A stretch of 64,000 nt of DNA. Source: Pseudomonas sivasensis (lineage in GTDB: Bacteria; Pseudomonadota; Gammaproteobacteria; Pseudomonadales; Pseudomonadaceae). A model generated the notes under the pieces. It was not told the origin of the DNA. It searched no databases and worked only from the letters and a program-made list of their open reading frames with translations. Positions 26,706-35,052 of the stretch are shown one piece after another. Within the stretch, counting starts at the first letter, position 1. Each line of letters begins with the position of its first letter. The stretch covers positions 1-64,000 of the forward strand of contig NZ_JAAOWU010000018.1 in NCBI RefSeq assembly GCF_013778505.1, read 5' to 3'. A program made the position numbers and the translations under genes.

Positions 26706-26996
26706 ATGTTGTTCCACGTAAAAATGACCGTGAATCTGCCCGTCGACATGAACCCTGAGCGCGCCGCCCGCCTCAAGGCCGACGAAAAAGCCCTGGCTCG
26801 ACGTTTACAAGAGCAAGGCAAATGGCGCCACCTGTGGCGCATCGCCGGGCTTTACGCCAACTACAGCGTGTTCGATGTCGACAGCGTGCAAGAGCTGCAC
26901 GACCTGCTGATGCAACTGCCGCTTTATCCCTACATGGCCATCGAAGTGAACGCCCTGTGCCGGCACCCTTCGTCGATCCATGAGGACGACCGTTAA
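26706..26996 (+). CDS. catC: CatC, muconolactone delta-isomerase
   Basis: CatC isomerises muconolactone to 3-oxoadipate enol-lactone. The 96-residue length and the sequence MLFHVKMTVNLPVDMNP ... WRIAGLYANYSVFDVDS ... LPLYPYMAIEVNALCRHPSS are typical of this small ferredoxin-fold enzyme, a homodecamer in the known structure. It lies 12 bases after catB with an AAGAGG ribosome-binding site and before catA. Confidence 0.96.
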   Translation: MLFHVKMTVNLPVDMNPERAARLKADEKALARRLQEQGKWRHLWRIAGLYANYSVFDVDSVQELHDLLMQLPLYPYMAIEVNALCRHPSSIHEDDR

Positions 26997-27037
26997 GCCT
27001 GTTCTACACCTAACAATTACAAGATGAGGATCGCACC

Positions 27038-27967
27038 ATGTCCATCCGACTGTCCCAGACTGCCCACGCCCAACAGTTTCTCGAAGAAGCCAGCGGCAAC
27101 CTTAATGACGGCGGTAACCCGCGCACCAAAGCGCTGATCTACCGGATTTTGCGCGACACCGTGAACATCATCGAAGACCTGGACGTGACGCCGGAAGAGT
27201 TCTGGAAGGCGGTCAACTACCTCAACGAACTGGGCAAAAACCAGGAAGCCGGACTGCTTGCCGCCGGGTTGGGCCTGGAGCACTACCTGGACATGTTGAT
27301 GGACGCCGCCGATGAAGAAGCCGGCAAATCCGGCGGCACGCCACGTACCATCGAAGGCCCGCTGTACGTGGCCGGTGCGCCGCTGTCCCAGTACGAAGCG
27401 CGGTTGGATGACGGGACGGATGCCGCAGTGCCGCTGTTCATGCGCGGACAAGTGCGCGACACCAACGGTAAACCGTTGGCTGGGGCGATTGTGGATGTGT
27501 GGCAGGCCAACACGGGCGGCACTTATTCCTGGTTCGATAACACCCAGTCGGAATTTAACCTGCGCCGTCGCATAGAGACCGACGCCCAGGGTAACTACCG
27601 TTTTCGCAGCATCGTGCCGTCGGGCTACGGCTGCCCGCCGACTGGGCCGACCCAGCAACTGCTCGATCAATTGGGGCGCCACGGGCAGCGGCCGGCACAT
27701 ATCCACTTCTTCATCTCGGCGCCGGGGCATCGGCACCTGACGACACAGATCAACCTGTCGGATGACCCGTACCTGCACGATGACTTTGCCTACGCGACGC
27801 GGGATGAATTAATTGCCGAGATTCGCTTCAGCGACGATCAGCAACTGGCGCGGGAGTTTGGGGTAGAAGGGCGGTTTGCACAGATTGATTTTGATTTTGA
27901 GTTGCAGACGGCTGATGCGCCGGTAGAACAGAAACGCATGCAGCGAGTCCGCGCCCTCGAAGACTAA
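27038..27967 (+). CDS. catA: CatA, catechol 1,2-dioxygenase
   Basis: CatA is the intradiol dioxygenase that opens catechol to cis,cis-muconate, the inducer of CatR. The 309-residue protein has the N-terminal helical dimerisation domain and the non-haem Fe(III) ligands: Tyr in GGTYSWFDN, Tyr in GYGCPPTGPT, and two His in PAHIHFF. GAGGA lies before the ATG. It is the last gene of catBCA; a REPIN follows. Enol-lactone hydrolase (catD/pcaD) is not in this window, so the route must continue with enzymes encoded elsewhere. Confidence 0.97.
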   Translation: MSIRLSQTAHAQQFLEEASGNLNDGGNPRTKALIYRILRDTVNIIEDLDVTPEEFWKAVNYLNELGKNQEAGLLAAGLGLEHYLDMLMDAADEEAGKSGGTPRTIEGPLYVAGAPLSQYEARLDDGTDAAVPLFMRGQVRDTNGKPLAGAIVDVWQANTGGTYSWFDNTQSEFNLRRRIETDAQGNYRFRSIVPSGYGCPPTGPTQQLLDQLGRHGQRPAHIHFFISAPGHRHLTTQINLSDDPYLHDDFAYATRDELIAEIRFSDDQQLAREFGVEGRFAQIDFDFELQTADAPVEQKRMQRVRALED

Positions 27968-27980
27968 ATGCGGTCAAAAA

Positions 27981-28070
27981 TGTGGGAGGGGGCTTGCTCC
28001 CGATAGCGGCGGATCAGTCAACATTTAAGTGACTGACACACCGCCATCGGGGGCAAGCCCCCTCCCACAT
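27981..28070. repeat. REPIN (inverted REP pair)
   Basis: TGTGGGAGGGGGCTTGCTCC and the inverted partner (GGGGCAAGCCCCCTCCCACA) flank about 48 bases between the convergent catA and kynR genes. Confidence 0.93.
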
Positions 28071-28090
28071 TTGATCTGAGGCGTGGCTGA

Positions 28091-28564
28091 CTATTTGCGT
28101 ACGACGAGATCAAGTACCTCATCCTTATCCTTGATCTTCTGCAGCACGATTTCCGAGCGTATATCCATCACCCCCGCCGTGCGGTTCAGGTGGTTCACGA
28201 TAAAGTCCGAAAAGTGCTTGAGGTTGCGCGCCTGCACCCGCAGCACATAGTTGCTGGCGCCGGTGATCACATAGGCGCTGGCCACTTCCGGCCAGCCTTG
28301 CACCTTCTTGATAAACGTCTCATGCCAATCCTCCACATCCTGGCGCAACGACAGGTGGACGATGGCTTCCAGCTCGATCCCCAATTGCTCGGCATTCAGC
28401 ACTGCGCGGTAGCCGCTGATGATTCCTTCACTCTCCAGCAGACGCAAACGGCGCAGGCAGGCGGAGGGCGACAGTGCGACTTTTTCCGCCAGTTCCTGGT
28501 TGCTGATACGGCCATCCTGTTGCAGGAAATGCAGGAGGCGCAGGTCGGTGGCGTCAAGAATCAT
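28091..28564 (-). CDS. kynR: KynR, Lrp/AsnC-family regulator of the kynurenine genes
   Basis: The 157-residue protein has an N-terminal AsnC-type helix-turn-helix (LDATDLRLLHFLQQDGRISNQELAEKVALSPSACLRRLRLLE, given in part) and the RAM/Lrp effector domain (VEDWHETFIKKVQGWPEVASAYVITGASNYVLRVQ, given in part). It is divergent from kynU. In P. aeruginosa the KynR regulator responds to L-kynurenine and activates kynA and kynBU. Here it should act on kynU and, 11 kb away, kynBA; the shared promoter motif supports this. Confidence 0.9.
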   Translation of the reverse strand: MILDATDLRLLHFLQQDGRISNQELAEKVALSPSACLRRLRLLESEGIISGYRAVLNAEQLGIELEAIVHLSLRQDVEDWHETFIKKVQGWPEVASAYVITGASNYVLRVQARNLKHFSDFIVNHLNRTAGVMDIRSEIVLQKIKDKDEVLDLVVRK

Positions 28565-28594
28565 GGTTTGAATAAATCCGCGTGTTTAGGGGTT

Positions 28595-28606
28595 AAATTC
28601 GAATTT
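28595..28606. promoter_or_regulatory. Palindrome AAATTCGAATTT in the kynR-kynU gap, possible KynR site
   Basis: This is a perfect 12-bp AT-rich palindrome about 30 bases upstream of the kynR start and 100 bases upstream of kynU. It resembles the AT-rich dyads of Lrp/AsnC regulators. No function is shown. Confidence 0.35.
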
Positions 28607-28640
28607 CCTACTGCTTAATTAGCCTGTTACCCACCACTTT

Positions 28641-28672
28641 GCACGAAAATTCTCTAAAGCTTCGTTCATTAT
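28641..28672 (+). promoter_or_regulatory. Candidate KynR-controlled promoter of kynU
   Basis: GCACGAAAATTC (28641-28652), a 14-base gap and CATTAT (28667-28672) repeat the layout seen upstream of kynB. The motif occupies the -35 position relative to CATTAT, as expected for an activator-dependent promoter. Confidence 0.55.
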
Positions 28673-28708
28673 TTGGTTCATTCCCACCTATAAAAACCAG
28701 GACTCTCC

Positions 28709-29959
28709 ATGACCACCCGAAGCCATTGCCAAGCCCTCGACGCCCAGGACCCGCTGGCGCCGTTGCGCAATCAATTTTCCTTGCCGGAGGGTGTGATCTA
28801 CCTCGACGGTAACTCCCTTGGCGCACGTCCGGTGGCATCGCTGGCGCGGGCGCAACAGGTGATTGCCGAGGAGTGGGGCAATGGCTTGATCCGCAGTTGG
28901 AACAGCGCCGGTTGGGCAGACTTGTCCCAGCGCCTGGGCAATCGCCTTGCGCCGCTGATCGGTGCGCGGGACGGCGAAGTGGTGATCACCGATACCACCT
29001 CCATTAACCTGTTCAAAGTGCTCAGTGCTGCACTGACGGTGCAGCGCCAACGCGCAGCAGAGCGCAAGGTAATCGTCAGCGAAGCAAGCAACTTTCCCAC
29101 CGACCTGTACATCGCCGAAGGCTTGGCTGAATTGCTGCAACAGGGTTACTCCCTGCGTCTGGTGAACAGCCCGGACGAACTGCCCCAGGCCATCGACGCC
29201 GACGTGGCGGTGGTGCTGCTCACCCACGTCAACTACAAGACCGGCTACATGTATGACATGCAGGCGCTTACGGCCTTGAGCCATGAATGTGGCGCGCTGA
29301 GTATCTGGGATTTGGCGCACTCGGCGGGCGCGGTGCCCATCGATCTGCATAACGCCGGGGCCGATTACGCGATTGGCTGCACTTATAAATACCTCAACGG
29401 CGGCCCAGGCTCCCAGGCGTTTGTGTGGGTCAATCCGGCGTTGGTCGACCTCGTACGCCAGCCGCTTTCGGGCTGGTTCGGGCATACCCGGCAGTTCGCC
29501 ATGGAAGCCAACTATGCGCCGAGCGCCGGTATTGCCCGCTACTTGTGCGGCACCCAACCGATCACCTCGCTGGCGATGGTGGAGTGTGGGCTGGCGATTT
29601 TTGAGCAGACTGATATGGCGAGCCTGCGCACTAAATCCCTGGCGTTGACGGATCTGTTTATCGAGTTGGTTGAAGCCCGTTGCGCGGCTCATGGCCTGGT
29701 GTTGATCACCCCGCGTGAGCATGCCCGGCGCGGTAGCCATGTGAGTTTTGAGCACCCCGAAGGTTATGCAGTGATTCAGGCTCTGATTGCCCGTGGCGTG
29801 ATCGGCGATTACCGCGAGCCGCGCATCATGCGGTTTGGGTTTACGCCGCTCTATACGAGCTTTATTGAGGTCTGGGACGCTGTGGAAATCCTCGGTGAGA
29901 TTCTCGACGAGAACACCTGGGACCAGCCGCAATTCAAAGTCCGCCACAGCGTCACCTGA
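28709..29959 (+). CDS. kynU: KynU, kynureninase
   Basis: KynU is the PLP enzyme that splits L-kynurenine into anthranilate and L-alanine, feeding AntABC. The 416-residue protein shows VIYLDGNSLGARP at the N-terminus, AIGCTYKYLNGGPGSQAFVWV with the PLP-binding Lys (about residue 229), and RIMRFGFTPLYTSFIEVWDAVEIL near the C-terminus. The size fits the family. It is separate from kynBA, unlike P. aeruginosa, where kynB and kynU are adjacent. The permease gene at 30174 follows after a REPIN. Confidence 0.97.
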   Translation: MTTRSHCQALDAQDPLAPLRNQFSLPEGVIYLDGNSLGARPVASLARAQQVIAEEWGNGLIRSWNSAGWADLSQRLGNRLAPLIGARDGEVVITDTTSINLFKVLSAALTVQRQRAAERKVIVSEASNFPTDLYIAEGLAELLQQGYSLRLVNSPDELPQAIDADVAVVLLTHVNYKTGYMYDMQALTALSHECGALSIWDLAHSAGAVPIDLHNAGADYAIGCTYKYLNGGPGSQAFVWVNPALVDLVRQPLSGWFGHTRQFAMEANYAPSAGIARYLCGTQPITSLAMVECGLAIFEQTDMASLRTKSLALTDLFIELVEARCAAHGLVLITPREHARRGSHVSFEHPEGYAVIQALIARGVIGDYREPRIMRFGFTPLYTSFIEVWDAVEILGEILDENTWDQPQFKVRHSVT

Positions 29960-29975
29960 ATAAACGCAGACAACA

Positions 29976-30118
29976 TTATGGGAGAGGGCTTGCATCAGAT
30001 ACACAATGGATAAACACCACAAGCCTCATGTGGGAGGGGGCTTGCTCCCGATGGCAGTGTGTCAGTCGCCGGATTGGCAAGCTGATACACCTCCATCGGG
30101 AGCAAGCCCCCTCCCACA
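29976..30118. repeat. REPIN plus a decayed REP half
   Basis: A complete inverted pair occupies 30029-30118 (TGTGGGAGGGGGCTTGCTCC and its inverse). A shortened half copy (TATGGGAGAGGGCTTGCATC) lies just before it at 29977-29996. Confidence 0.88.
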
Positions 30119-30173
30119 GGGATCTGCGGCAACAGACAAATAGTGCAACCACAATAATAAAGGGGCACCCCAC

Positions 30174-31580
30174 GTGACTACGCCAGACACCGGCTTTGCC
30201 GAGATCACCCAACGCGAACTGGGCCTTCGGCGCCAGCTCACTTCCGGCCAGATGAGCATGATCGCCATCGGTGGCGCCATCGGCACCGGGTTGTTCATGG
30301 GCAGCGCCTATGCCATCGGTTATGCCGGGCCGAGCGTGCTGGTGAGCTACGCCATTGGTGCACTGATCACCTTGCTGTTGATGGGCTGCCTGGCGGAGAT
30401 GACCGTTGCGCATTCCACCTCGGGTTCCTTCGGCGCCTATGCCGAGTTCTACATCAGCCCGCTGGCTGGGTTTCTGGTGCGTTATGCCTATTGGGCGGCG
30501 ATTGTGCTGGCGGTGGGCGCCGAGGTCACGGCGGTGGCGATGTACATGAAGTACTGGTTCGCCAACGTGCCGGAGTGGGTGTGGATTGTGTCGTTTTCCA
30601 GTGTGCTGATCCTGCTTAATGCGATCAGCGTGAAGACGTTTGGCAACTTTGAATACTGGTTCTCCACCATCAAGATCAGCGCCATCGTCGGCTTCATCAT
30701 CCTGGCCGTGTATGTGGTGTTCGGCTCCGGCAACCCGGAGTATGGCGTGCAGAATTACACCGCACACGGCGGTTTTTTCCCCCATGGCTTGAGCGGCATG
30801 TGGATTGCCGTGATTGTGTCGATCTTCAGTTACCTGAGCGTCGAGATGATCGCTGTGGCTGCCGGTGAAGCCGCCGACCCGGAGCAGGCGGTGAAGAAGG
30901 CCTTTCGCGCGACCATCGTGCGCCTGGTGGTGTTTTACCTGCTGACCCTGGCGCTGATGCTGGCCATCGTGCCGTGGAATCAGGCCGGGCAGACCCAAAG
31001 CCCGTTCGTCACAGTGATGCAGACCATCGGCATTCCCGGTGCCACCGGGGTGATGAATTTCGTGATCCTGATCGCCGCGTTGTCAGCGATGAACAGCCAG
31101 CTCTACATCACTACACGCATGATGTTCAGCCTGTCCCGCGCAGGCTTCGCACCCAAGTCCATGGGCGCGTTGAGCAAAAGCGGCATTCCGCTGAATGCAC
31201 TGCTGCTGTCCAGTTCGGGCATTGCCCTGGCGACCTTGTTGAATGTGGTGTACCCGGAAAGCTCGTTCACCCTGATGATGGCGATCTCGATGTTTGGCGC
31301 GATCTTCACCTGGTTCATGATCTTCCTCACGCACCTGTTTTTCCGTCGCTATCGCAAGCGTCACGGCGGGGCGAAGTTGTCATTCCAACTGCGCCTGTTT
31401 CCCTACAGCACATTGCTGGGTCTGGTGCTCATGGGCGCGGTGATGATCACCACGTATTTCACCGAGGCGTTCAAGATGACGTTGGTGTTTGGCGTGCCGT
31501 TCCTGTTGATTCTGTCGGCGGTGTATTACGGGTTCTTCCGCAAGGGCAGGGCCAAGGCGTTGAACAAGGCTTTGGCGTAA
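30174..31580 (+). CDS. Amino acid permease next to kynU (AAT/APC family)
   Basis: The 468-residue protein starts at a GTG (30174) with AAAGGGG upstream. It has about twelve membrane segments and the family start motif RRQLTSGQMSMIAIGGAIGTGLFMGSAYAIG (given in part). Its position after kynU matches the P. aeruginosa kyn locus, where a permease gene (PA2079, from memory) lies beside kynU. Uptake of kynurenine or tryptophan is the likely role, by inference. Its 3' end overlaps the convergent LysR gene by 55 bases. Confidence 0.85.
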   Translation: MTTPDTGFAEITQRELGLRRQLTSGQMSMIAIGGAIGTGLFMGSAYAIGYAGPSVLVSYAIGALITLLLMGCLAEMTVAHSTSGSFGAYAEFYISPLAGFLVRYAYWAAIVLAVGAEVTAVAMYMKYWFANVPEWVWIVSFSSVLILLNAISVKTFGNFEYWFSTIKISAIVGFIILAVYVVFGSGNPEYGVQNYTAHGGFFPHGLSGMWIAVIVSIFSYLSVEMIAVAAGEAADPEQAVKKAFRATIVRLVVFYLLTLALMLAIVPWNQAGQTQSPFVTVMQTIGIPGATGVMNFVILIAALSAMNSQLYITTRMMFSLSRAGFAPKSMGALSKSGIPLNALLLSSSGIALATLLNVVYPESSFTLMMAISMFGAIFTWFMIFLTHLFFRRYRKRHGGAKLSFQLRLFPYSTLLGLVLMGAVMITTYFTEAFKMTLVFGVPFLLILSAVYYGFFRKGRAKALNKALA

Positions 31581-32422
31581 CCCGGCAGTTGCTCGAACGA
31601 ACGTGCGCAAAGCAACAGCTGTCGGCGGGCCCAGTCTTCTCCCAGAGGCTGGGCCTTGAAGTGGCGCGCCAAGGGCCAGCGATCCAACGCGGCCTGGGGC
31701 ACGATGCCCAGGCCAGCACCTCGTGCGACCATCCGAATCACCCCATCAAAGCCCTCGGCGCGGATGCGCGTCTGTAAGCGGAACCCCGCGTGCAGCGCTT
31801 GTTCTTCCAGGTACACCGACAGTGCGCTGTGGGCCGCGAGGCCGACGTAATCGTGTTGCAGGCTGTCGATAAAACTCACCGGGCTCGCTGCCAGGGGATG
31901 ATCCAGGGGCATGATCAGCACCAGCGGGTCATCGCGAAAGGGCAGGGTCTGCAAACCGTGGGTGTCTACTGCATCGGAGATGATCCCCAGGTCGGCCGTG
32001 CCCTGACGCAGGGCCTGGATGATGCGCAGGCTGGGCAACTCCTGCAGGTCGATATCGAGGTTGGGGTGTTCGCGTAGAAAGTCCGCGAGCAGTTCCGGCA
32101 GGTATTCGCTGAGCGCAGTGGTGTTGCACAGCAGGCGCACTTGGCCTTTGATGCCGTTGGCGTATTCGGCGAGGTCCTGTTGCAGATGGTCGGCCTGTTG
32201 CAGCAGCAGGCGAGCGTGGCGCGCGAGGGCTTTACCTGCAGGTGTCGGCGTGACACCCCGGCGGCCCCGCTCAAGCAATTCGATGCCCAGCGATGCTTCC
32301 ATAGCGCGGATGCGTGCGCTCGCGGCTGCCAGGGATAAATGGCTGCGGCTGGCGCCGGCGGTGATGTTGCCGGTGTCCAGGGTATGCAGGTAGAGGCGCA
32401 GATCGATCAGGTCAACGTGCAT
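31526..32422 (-). CDS. LysR-family transcriptional regulator
   Basis: The 298-residue protein has a LysR helix-turn-helix (LHTLDTGNITAGASRSHLSLAAASARIRAME, given in part) and a substrate-binding domain (VRLLCNTTALSEYLPELLADF, LVLIMPLDHPLA, GAGLGIVPQAA). It is divergent from the TauE/SafE exporter gene at 32611, which is a possible target. The last 55 bases are antisense to the end of the permease gene. The effector is unknown. Confidence 0.88.
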   Translation of the reverse strand: MHVDLIDLRLYLHTLDTGNITAGASRSHLSLAAASARIRAMEASLGIELLERGRRGVTPTPAGKALARHARLLLQQADHLQQDLAEYANGIKGQVRLLCNTTALSEYLPELLADFLREHPNLDIDLQELPSLRIIQALRQGTADLGIISDAVDTHGLQTLPFRDDPLVLIMPLDHPLAASPVSFIDSLQHDYVGLAAHSALSVYLEEQALHAGFRLQTRIRAEGFDGVIRMVARGAGLGIVPQAALDRWPLARHFKAQPLGEDWARRQLLLCARSFEQLPGYAKALFNALALPLRKNP

Positions 32423-32449
32423 GGGTAGGATTCTCGGATGGCTCTACTG

Positions 32450-32531
32450 GCCGCATCGGGGGCAAGCTCCCTCCCACATTTGGATGGGTGAACACAGTCT
32501 AAGTGGGAGGGGACTTGCCCCCGATGCGGCC
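32450..32531. repeat. REPIN in reversed orientation
   Basis: GGGGGCAAGCTCCCTCCCAC comes first and GTGGGAGGGGACTTGCCCCC second, extended by CGCATCGG / CCGATGCGG, so the arms face the opposite way to most copies here. It lies in the promoter region between the LysR gene and the exporter gene. Confidence 0.85.
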
Positions 32532-32610
32532 CCAAGGCTCTTGCTAAACAAGAGGCTGCCTCAGTATATGGCGAATTTCAGAACGCATCGAAAAGTCGCA
32601 CACTCTGCCC

Positions 32611-33375
32611 ATGATTACCTTCCTTGCGTTCTACCAAAGCCTCGGTCCCGCCCTTACGCTGCTGGTGATTGGCACATTCCTGCTGGCGGGCACCGTCAAA
32701 GGAGTAATCGGCCTCGGCTTACCGACAGTCGCCATGGGCATGCTTGGTCTGGCTATGTTGCCGGCGCAGGCTGCGGCGTTGCTGATCATTCCTTCAACGG
32801 TCACCAACCTTTGGCAACTGGCATTCGGCGGGCACCTGAGTGGCTTGCTCAAACGCCTTTGGCCGATGCTCGTGCTGATTTTCCTCGGCACCGGGCTGGG
32901 TACGGTGTGGCTTGGCATGGAAGGTGGGCACTGGGTGGTGCGCGCGCTGGGCGCGGCGTTGCTGGTGTATGCGTTGAGCGGGTTGTTTTTGCCCACCTTC
33001 AAGGTCAAGCCGCAGACCGAACGCTGGTTGGGCCCGTTGTGTGGGCTGATCACCGGTTTGATCACCTCGGCCACTGGCGTGTTCGTGATTCCTGCGGTGC
33101 CGTATTTGCAAGCCTTGGGCCTGAGTCGCGATCAGTTGGTACAGGCCCTCGGCCTGTCGTTCACCGTGTCGACGCTGGCGCTGGCGGCGGGATTGGCTTG
33201 GCGTGGCACCTTGGGCGGCGGTGAAGTGAGTGCCTCGCTGCTCGCGCTGGTGCCGGCGCTGCTGGGCATGTGGCTGGGCCAAGCGCTGCGCCAGCGAATC
33301 AGTGCGGTGTTATTCAAGCGGGTATTTTTCATCGGCATGGCCCTGTTGGGCGGTCATCTGCTGATCAGTGGTTAA
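32611..33375 (+). CDS. TauE/SafE-family membrane exporter
   Basis: The 254-residue protein has about eight hydrophobic segments and the TauE/SafE pattern: an internal repeat with FLLAGTVKGVIGLGLPTVAMGML near the N-terminus and GLITGLITSATGVFVIPAVPYLQALGL in the second half. The family includes exporters of sulfite, sulfoacetate and other organic anions; the substrate here cannot be told. It is divergent from the LysR gene, from which it may be controlled. Confidence 0.85.
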   Translation: MITFLAFYQSLGPALTLLVIGTFLLAGTVKGVIGLGLPTVAMGMLGLAMLPAQAAALLIIPSTVTNLWQLAFGGHLSGLLKRLWPMLVLIFLGTGLGTVWLGMEGGHWVVRALGAALLVYALSGLFLPTFKVKPQTERWLGPLCGLITGLITSATGVFVIPAVPYLQALGLSRDQLVQALGLSFTVSTLALAAGLAWRGTLGGGEVSASLLALVPALLGMWLGQALRQRISAVLFKRVFFIGMALLGGHLLISG

Positions 33376-33426
33376 CAATCTCATGGGTATTCGTGCTTTT
33401 TGATCAAAGGTATTTTGCCGGGTGAC

Positions 33427-33456
33427 GGCTTATTCCGAAGGGGCGGGGCCGATAGT
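33427..33456 (+). promoter_or_regulatory. Promoter block of mdaB shared with the SDR gene
   Basis: GGCTTATTC followed by a G-rich stretch ending in GGCCG, then GATAGT as possible -10 (33451-33456), about 40 bases before the mdaB ATG. A block with 20 of 26 matching bases occurs before the SDR gene (35053-35084). Confidence 0.5.
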
Positions 33457-33494
33457 CTGCGTCCAGACATTTTCAACCTTCTGGATCCCCTCCC

Positions 33495-34085
33495 ATGAAA
33501 AAAGTACTCCTGCTCAACGGCGGCAAAAAATTCGCCCACTCCGATGGCCGCTACAACACCACCCTGCATGAAACTGCCCTGGCTGTGCTGGATCGAGGCG
33601 GTATCGACGTTAAAGTCACCCATATCGACGAAGGCTACGACGTGGCCGAAGAGGTGGCCAAGTTCCTCTGGGCCGACGTGATCATCTACCAGATGCCCGG
33701 TTGGTGGATGGGGGCGCCGTGGATCGTCAAGAAGTACATCGACGAAGTCTTCACCGAAGGCCATGGCAGCCTGTACGCCAGCGATGGTCGCACCCGTTCC
33801 GATGCCTCGCAGAAATACGGCAGTGGCGGCCTGATCCAGGGCAAGCAGTACATGCTGTCCCTGACCTGGAACGCACCGCAGCAAGCCTTCGACGACCCGA
33901 GCGATTTCTTCGAAGCCAAGGGCGTGGATGCGGTGTACTTCCCGTTCCACAAGGCCCACGAGTTCCTCGGCATGACCGGCCTGCCCACGTTCCTGTGCGT
34001 GGATGTGATGAAGCGCCCAGCCATCGAGGCAGACGTGGCGCGCTATGAGCAGCATCTGGCGCAGGTGTTCAAGCTCTCGGTGTAA
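33495..34085 (+). CDS. mdaB: MdaB-type NAD(P)H quinone reductase
   Basis: The 196-residue flavodoxin-fold protein matches MdaB (modulator of drug activity B), an FAD-dependent NADPH:quinone reductase that protects against oxidative stress: KKVLLLNGGKKFAHSDGRYN, YQMPGWWMGAPWIVKKYIDEVF (about 71-92), and YMLSLTWNAPQQAF. A LysR regulator gene follows in the same direction after 33 bases. The shared promoter block suggests joint control with the SDR gene at 35119. Confidence 0.92.
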   Translation: MKKVLLLNGGKKFAHSDGRYNTTLHETALAVLDRGGIDVKVTHIDEGYDVAEEVAKFLWADVIIYQMPGWWMGAPWIVKKYIDEVFTEGHGSLYASDGRTRSDASQKYGSGGLIQGKQYMLSLTWNAPQQAFDDPSDFFEAKGVDAVYFPFHKAHEFLGMTGLPTFLCVDVMKRPAIEADVARYEQHLAQVFKLSV

Positions 34086-34118
34086 TAAGCTGCACTGAAC
34101 CGATAACGAGGACCGTCC

Positions 34119-35015
34119 GTGAAAGCCCGATCCGATGAGCTACAGATCTTCGTCAGCGTCATCGAGTGCGGCTCGATTTCCGCGGCGGCGGAGCAGGTCG
34201 GGCAGACGCCGTCGGCGGTCAGCCGTACCTTGTCGCGCCTGGAAGCCAAGCTCGACACCACGCTGATCAACCGCACCACGCGACGCATGGACCTGACCGA
34301 AGAGGGCAAGTATTTCTTCGAACAGGCCAAGCTGATCCTGGCGCAGATGGATGAGCTGGAAGAGCGCCTGTCGTCACGTCAGAAGAACCCTGCCGGGCGG
34401 CTGCGTATCAACGCGGCCGTGCCGTTTATGCTGCATGGGATCGTGCCGTACATTGCCGAGTTTCGCAGCTTGTACCCGCAGATCCAGTTGGAGTTGAACA
34501 GCGATGACCTGATCATCGACCTGCTGGAACAGAGCACCGACATCGCCATTCGCATCGGCGCCCTGGCCGACTCGACCTTGCATGCGCGTTCCCTCGGTTG
34601 TACGCCGCTGCATATCCTGGCCAGCCCTGAATACCTTAAGCAATACGGCGCACCCACCACGGTGGCCGAGTTGGCTGACCACACGTTGCTCGGCTTCAGT
34701 CAGACCGAAACCCTCAACCACTGGCCGCTGCGCCATGTGGAGGGTGACCGCTGGCTGATTCAGCCGAGCATCGCTGCCTCCAGCGGCGAAACCCTGCGCC
34801 AGTTGGCGCTGGAGGGGCAGGGTATTTGTTGCCTGTCGAACTTCATGACCAGCGCCGACATCGACGCCGGCCGCCTGGTGCCGGTGCTGGAAGCCTTCAA
34901 CAGCGGTTATCGCCAGCCGATCCACGCGGTCTTCTACCGTAACTCGCAGTTGGCGTTGCGCATCCAGTGCTTCCTGGACTTTATCCAGGCCAAACTGGCG
35001 CGGTATGCCTGCTGA
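34119..35015 (+). CDS. LysR-family transcriptional regulator between mdaB and an SDR gene
   Basis: The 298-residue product starts at a GTG (MKARSDELQIFVSVIECGSIS). The helix-turn-helix (AAAEQVGQTPSAVSRTLSRLEAKL, about 20-43) and TTLINRTTRRMDLTEEG are typical of the LysR subgroup that controls quinone reductases, SDRs and similar stress enzymes. It lies between mdaB and the SDR gene, both of which carry the same upstream block, so it is the natural candidate to bind that block. Confidence 0.9.
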   Translation: MKARSDELQIFVSVIECGSISAAAEQVGQTPSAVSRTLSRLEAKLDTTLINRTTRRMDLTEEGKYFFEQAKLILAQMDELEERLSSRQKNPAGRLRINAAVPFMLHGIVPYIAEFRSLYPQIQLELNSDDLIIDLLEQSTDIAIRIGALADSTLHARSLGCTPLHILASPEYLKQYGAPTTVAELADHTLLGFSQTETLNHWPLRHVEGDRWLIQPSIAASSGETLRQLALEGQGICCLSNFMTSADIDAGRLVPVLEAFNSGYRQPIHAVFYRNSQLALRIQCFLDFIQAKLARYAC

Positions 35016-35052
35016 TTCGTGACTGCCACGCAAGATTGAATTGGGCGTCAGG

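Noticed and set aside
28688..30022. Minus-strand frame of 444 codons antisense to kynU
   Set aside because: kynU is certain, with PLP Lys and full length; the antisense frame is a composition effect.
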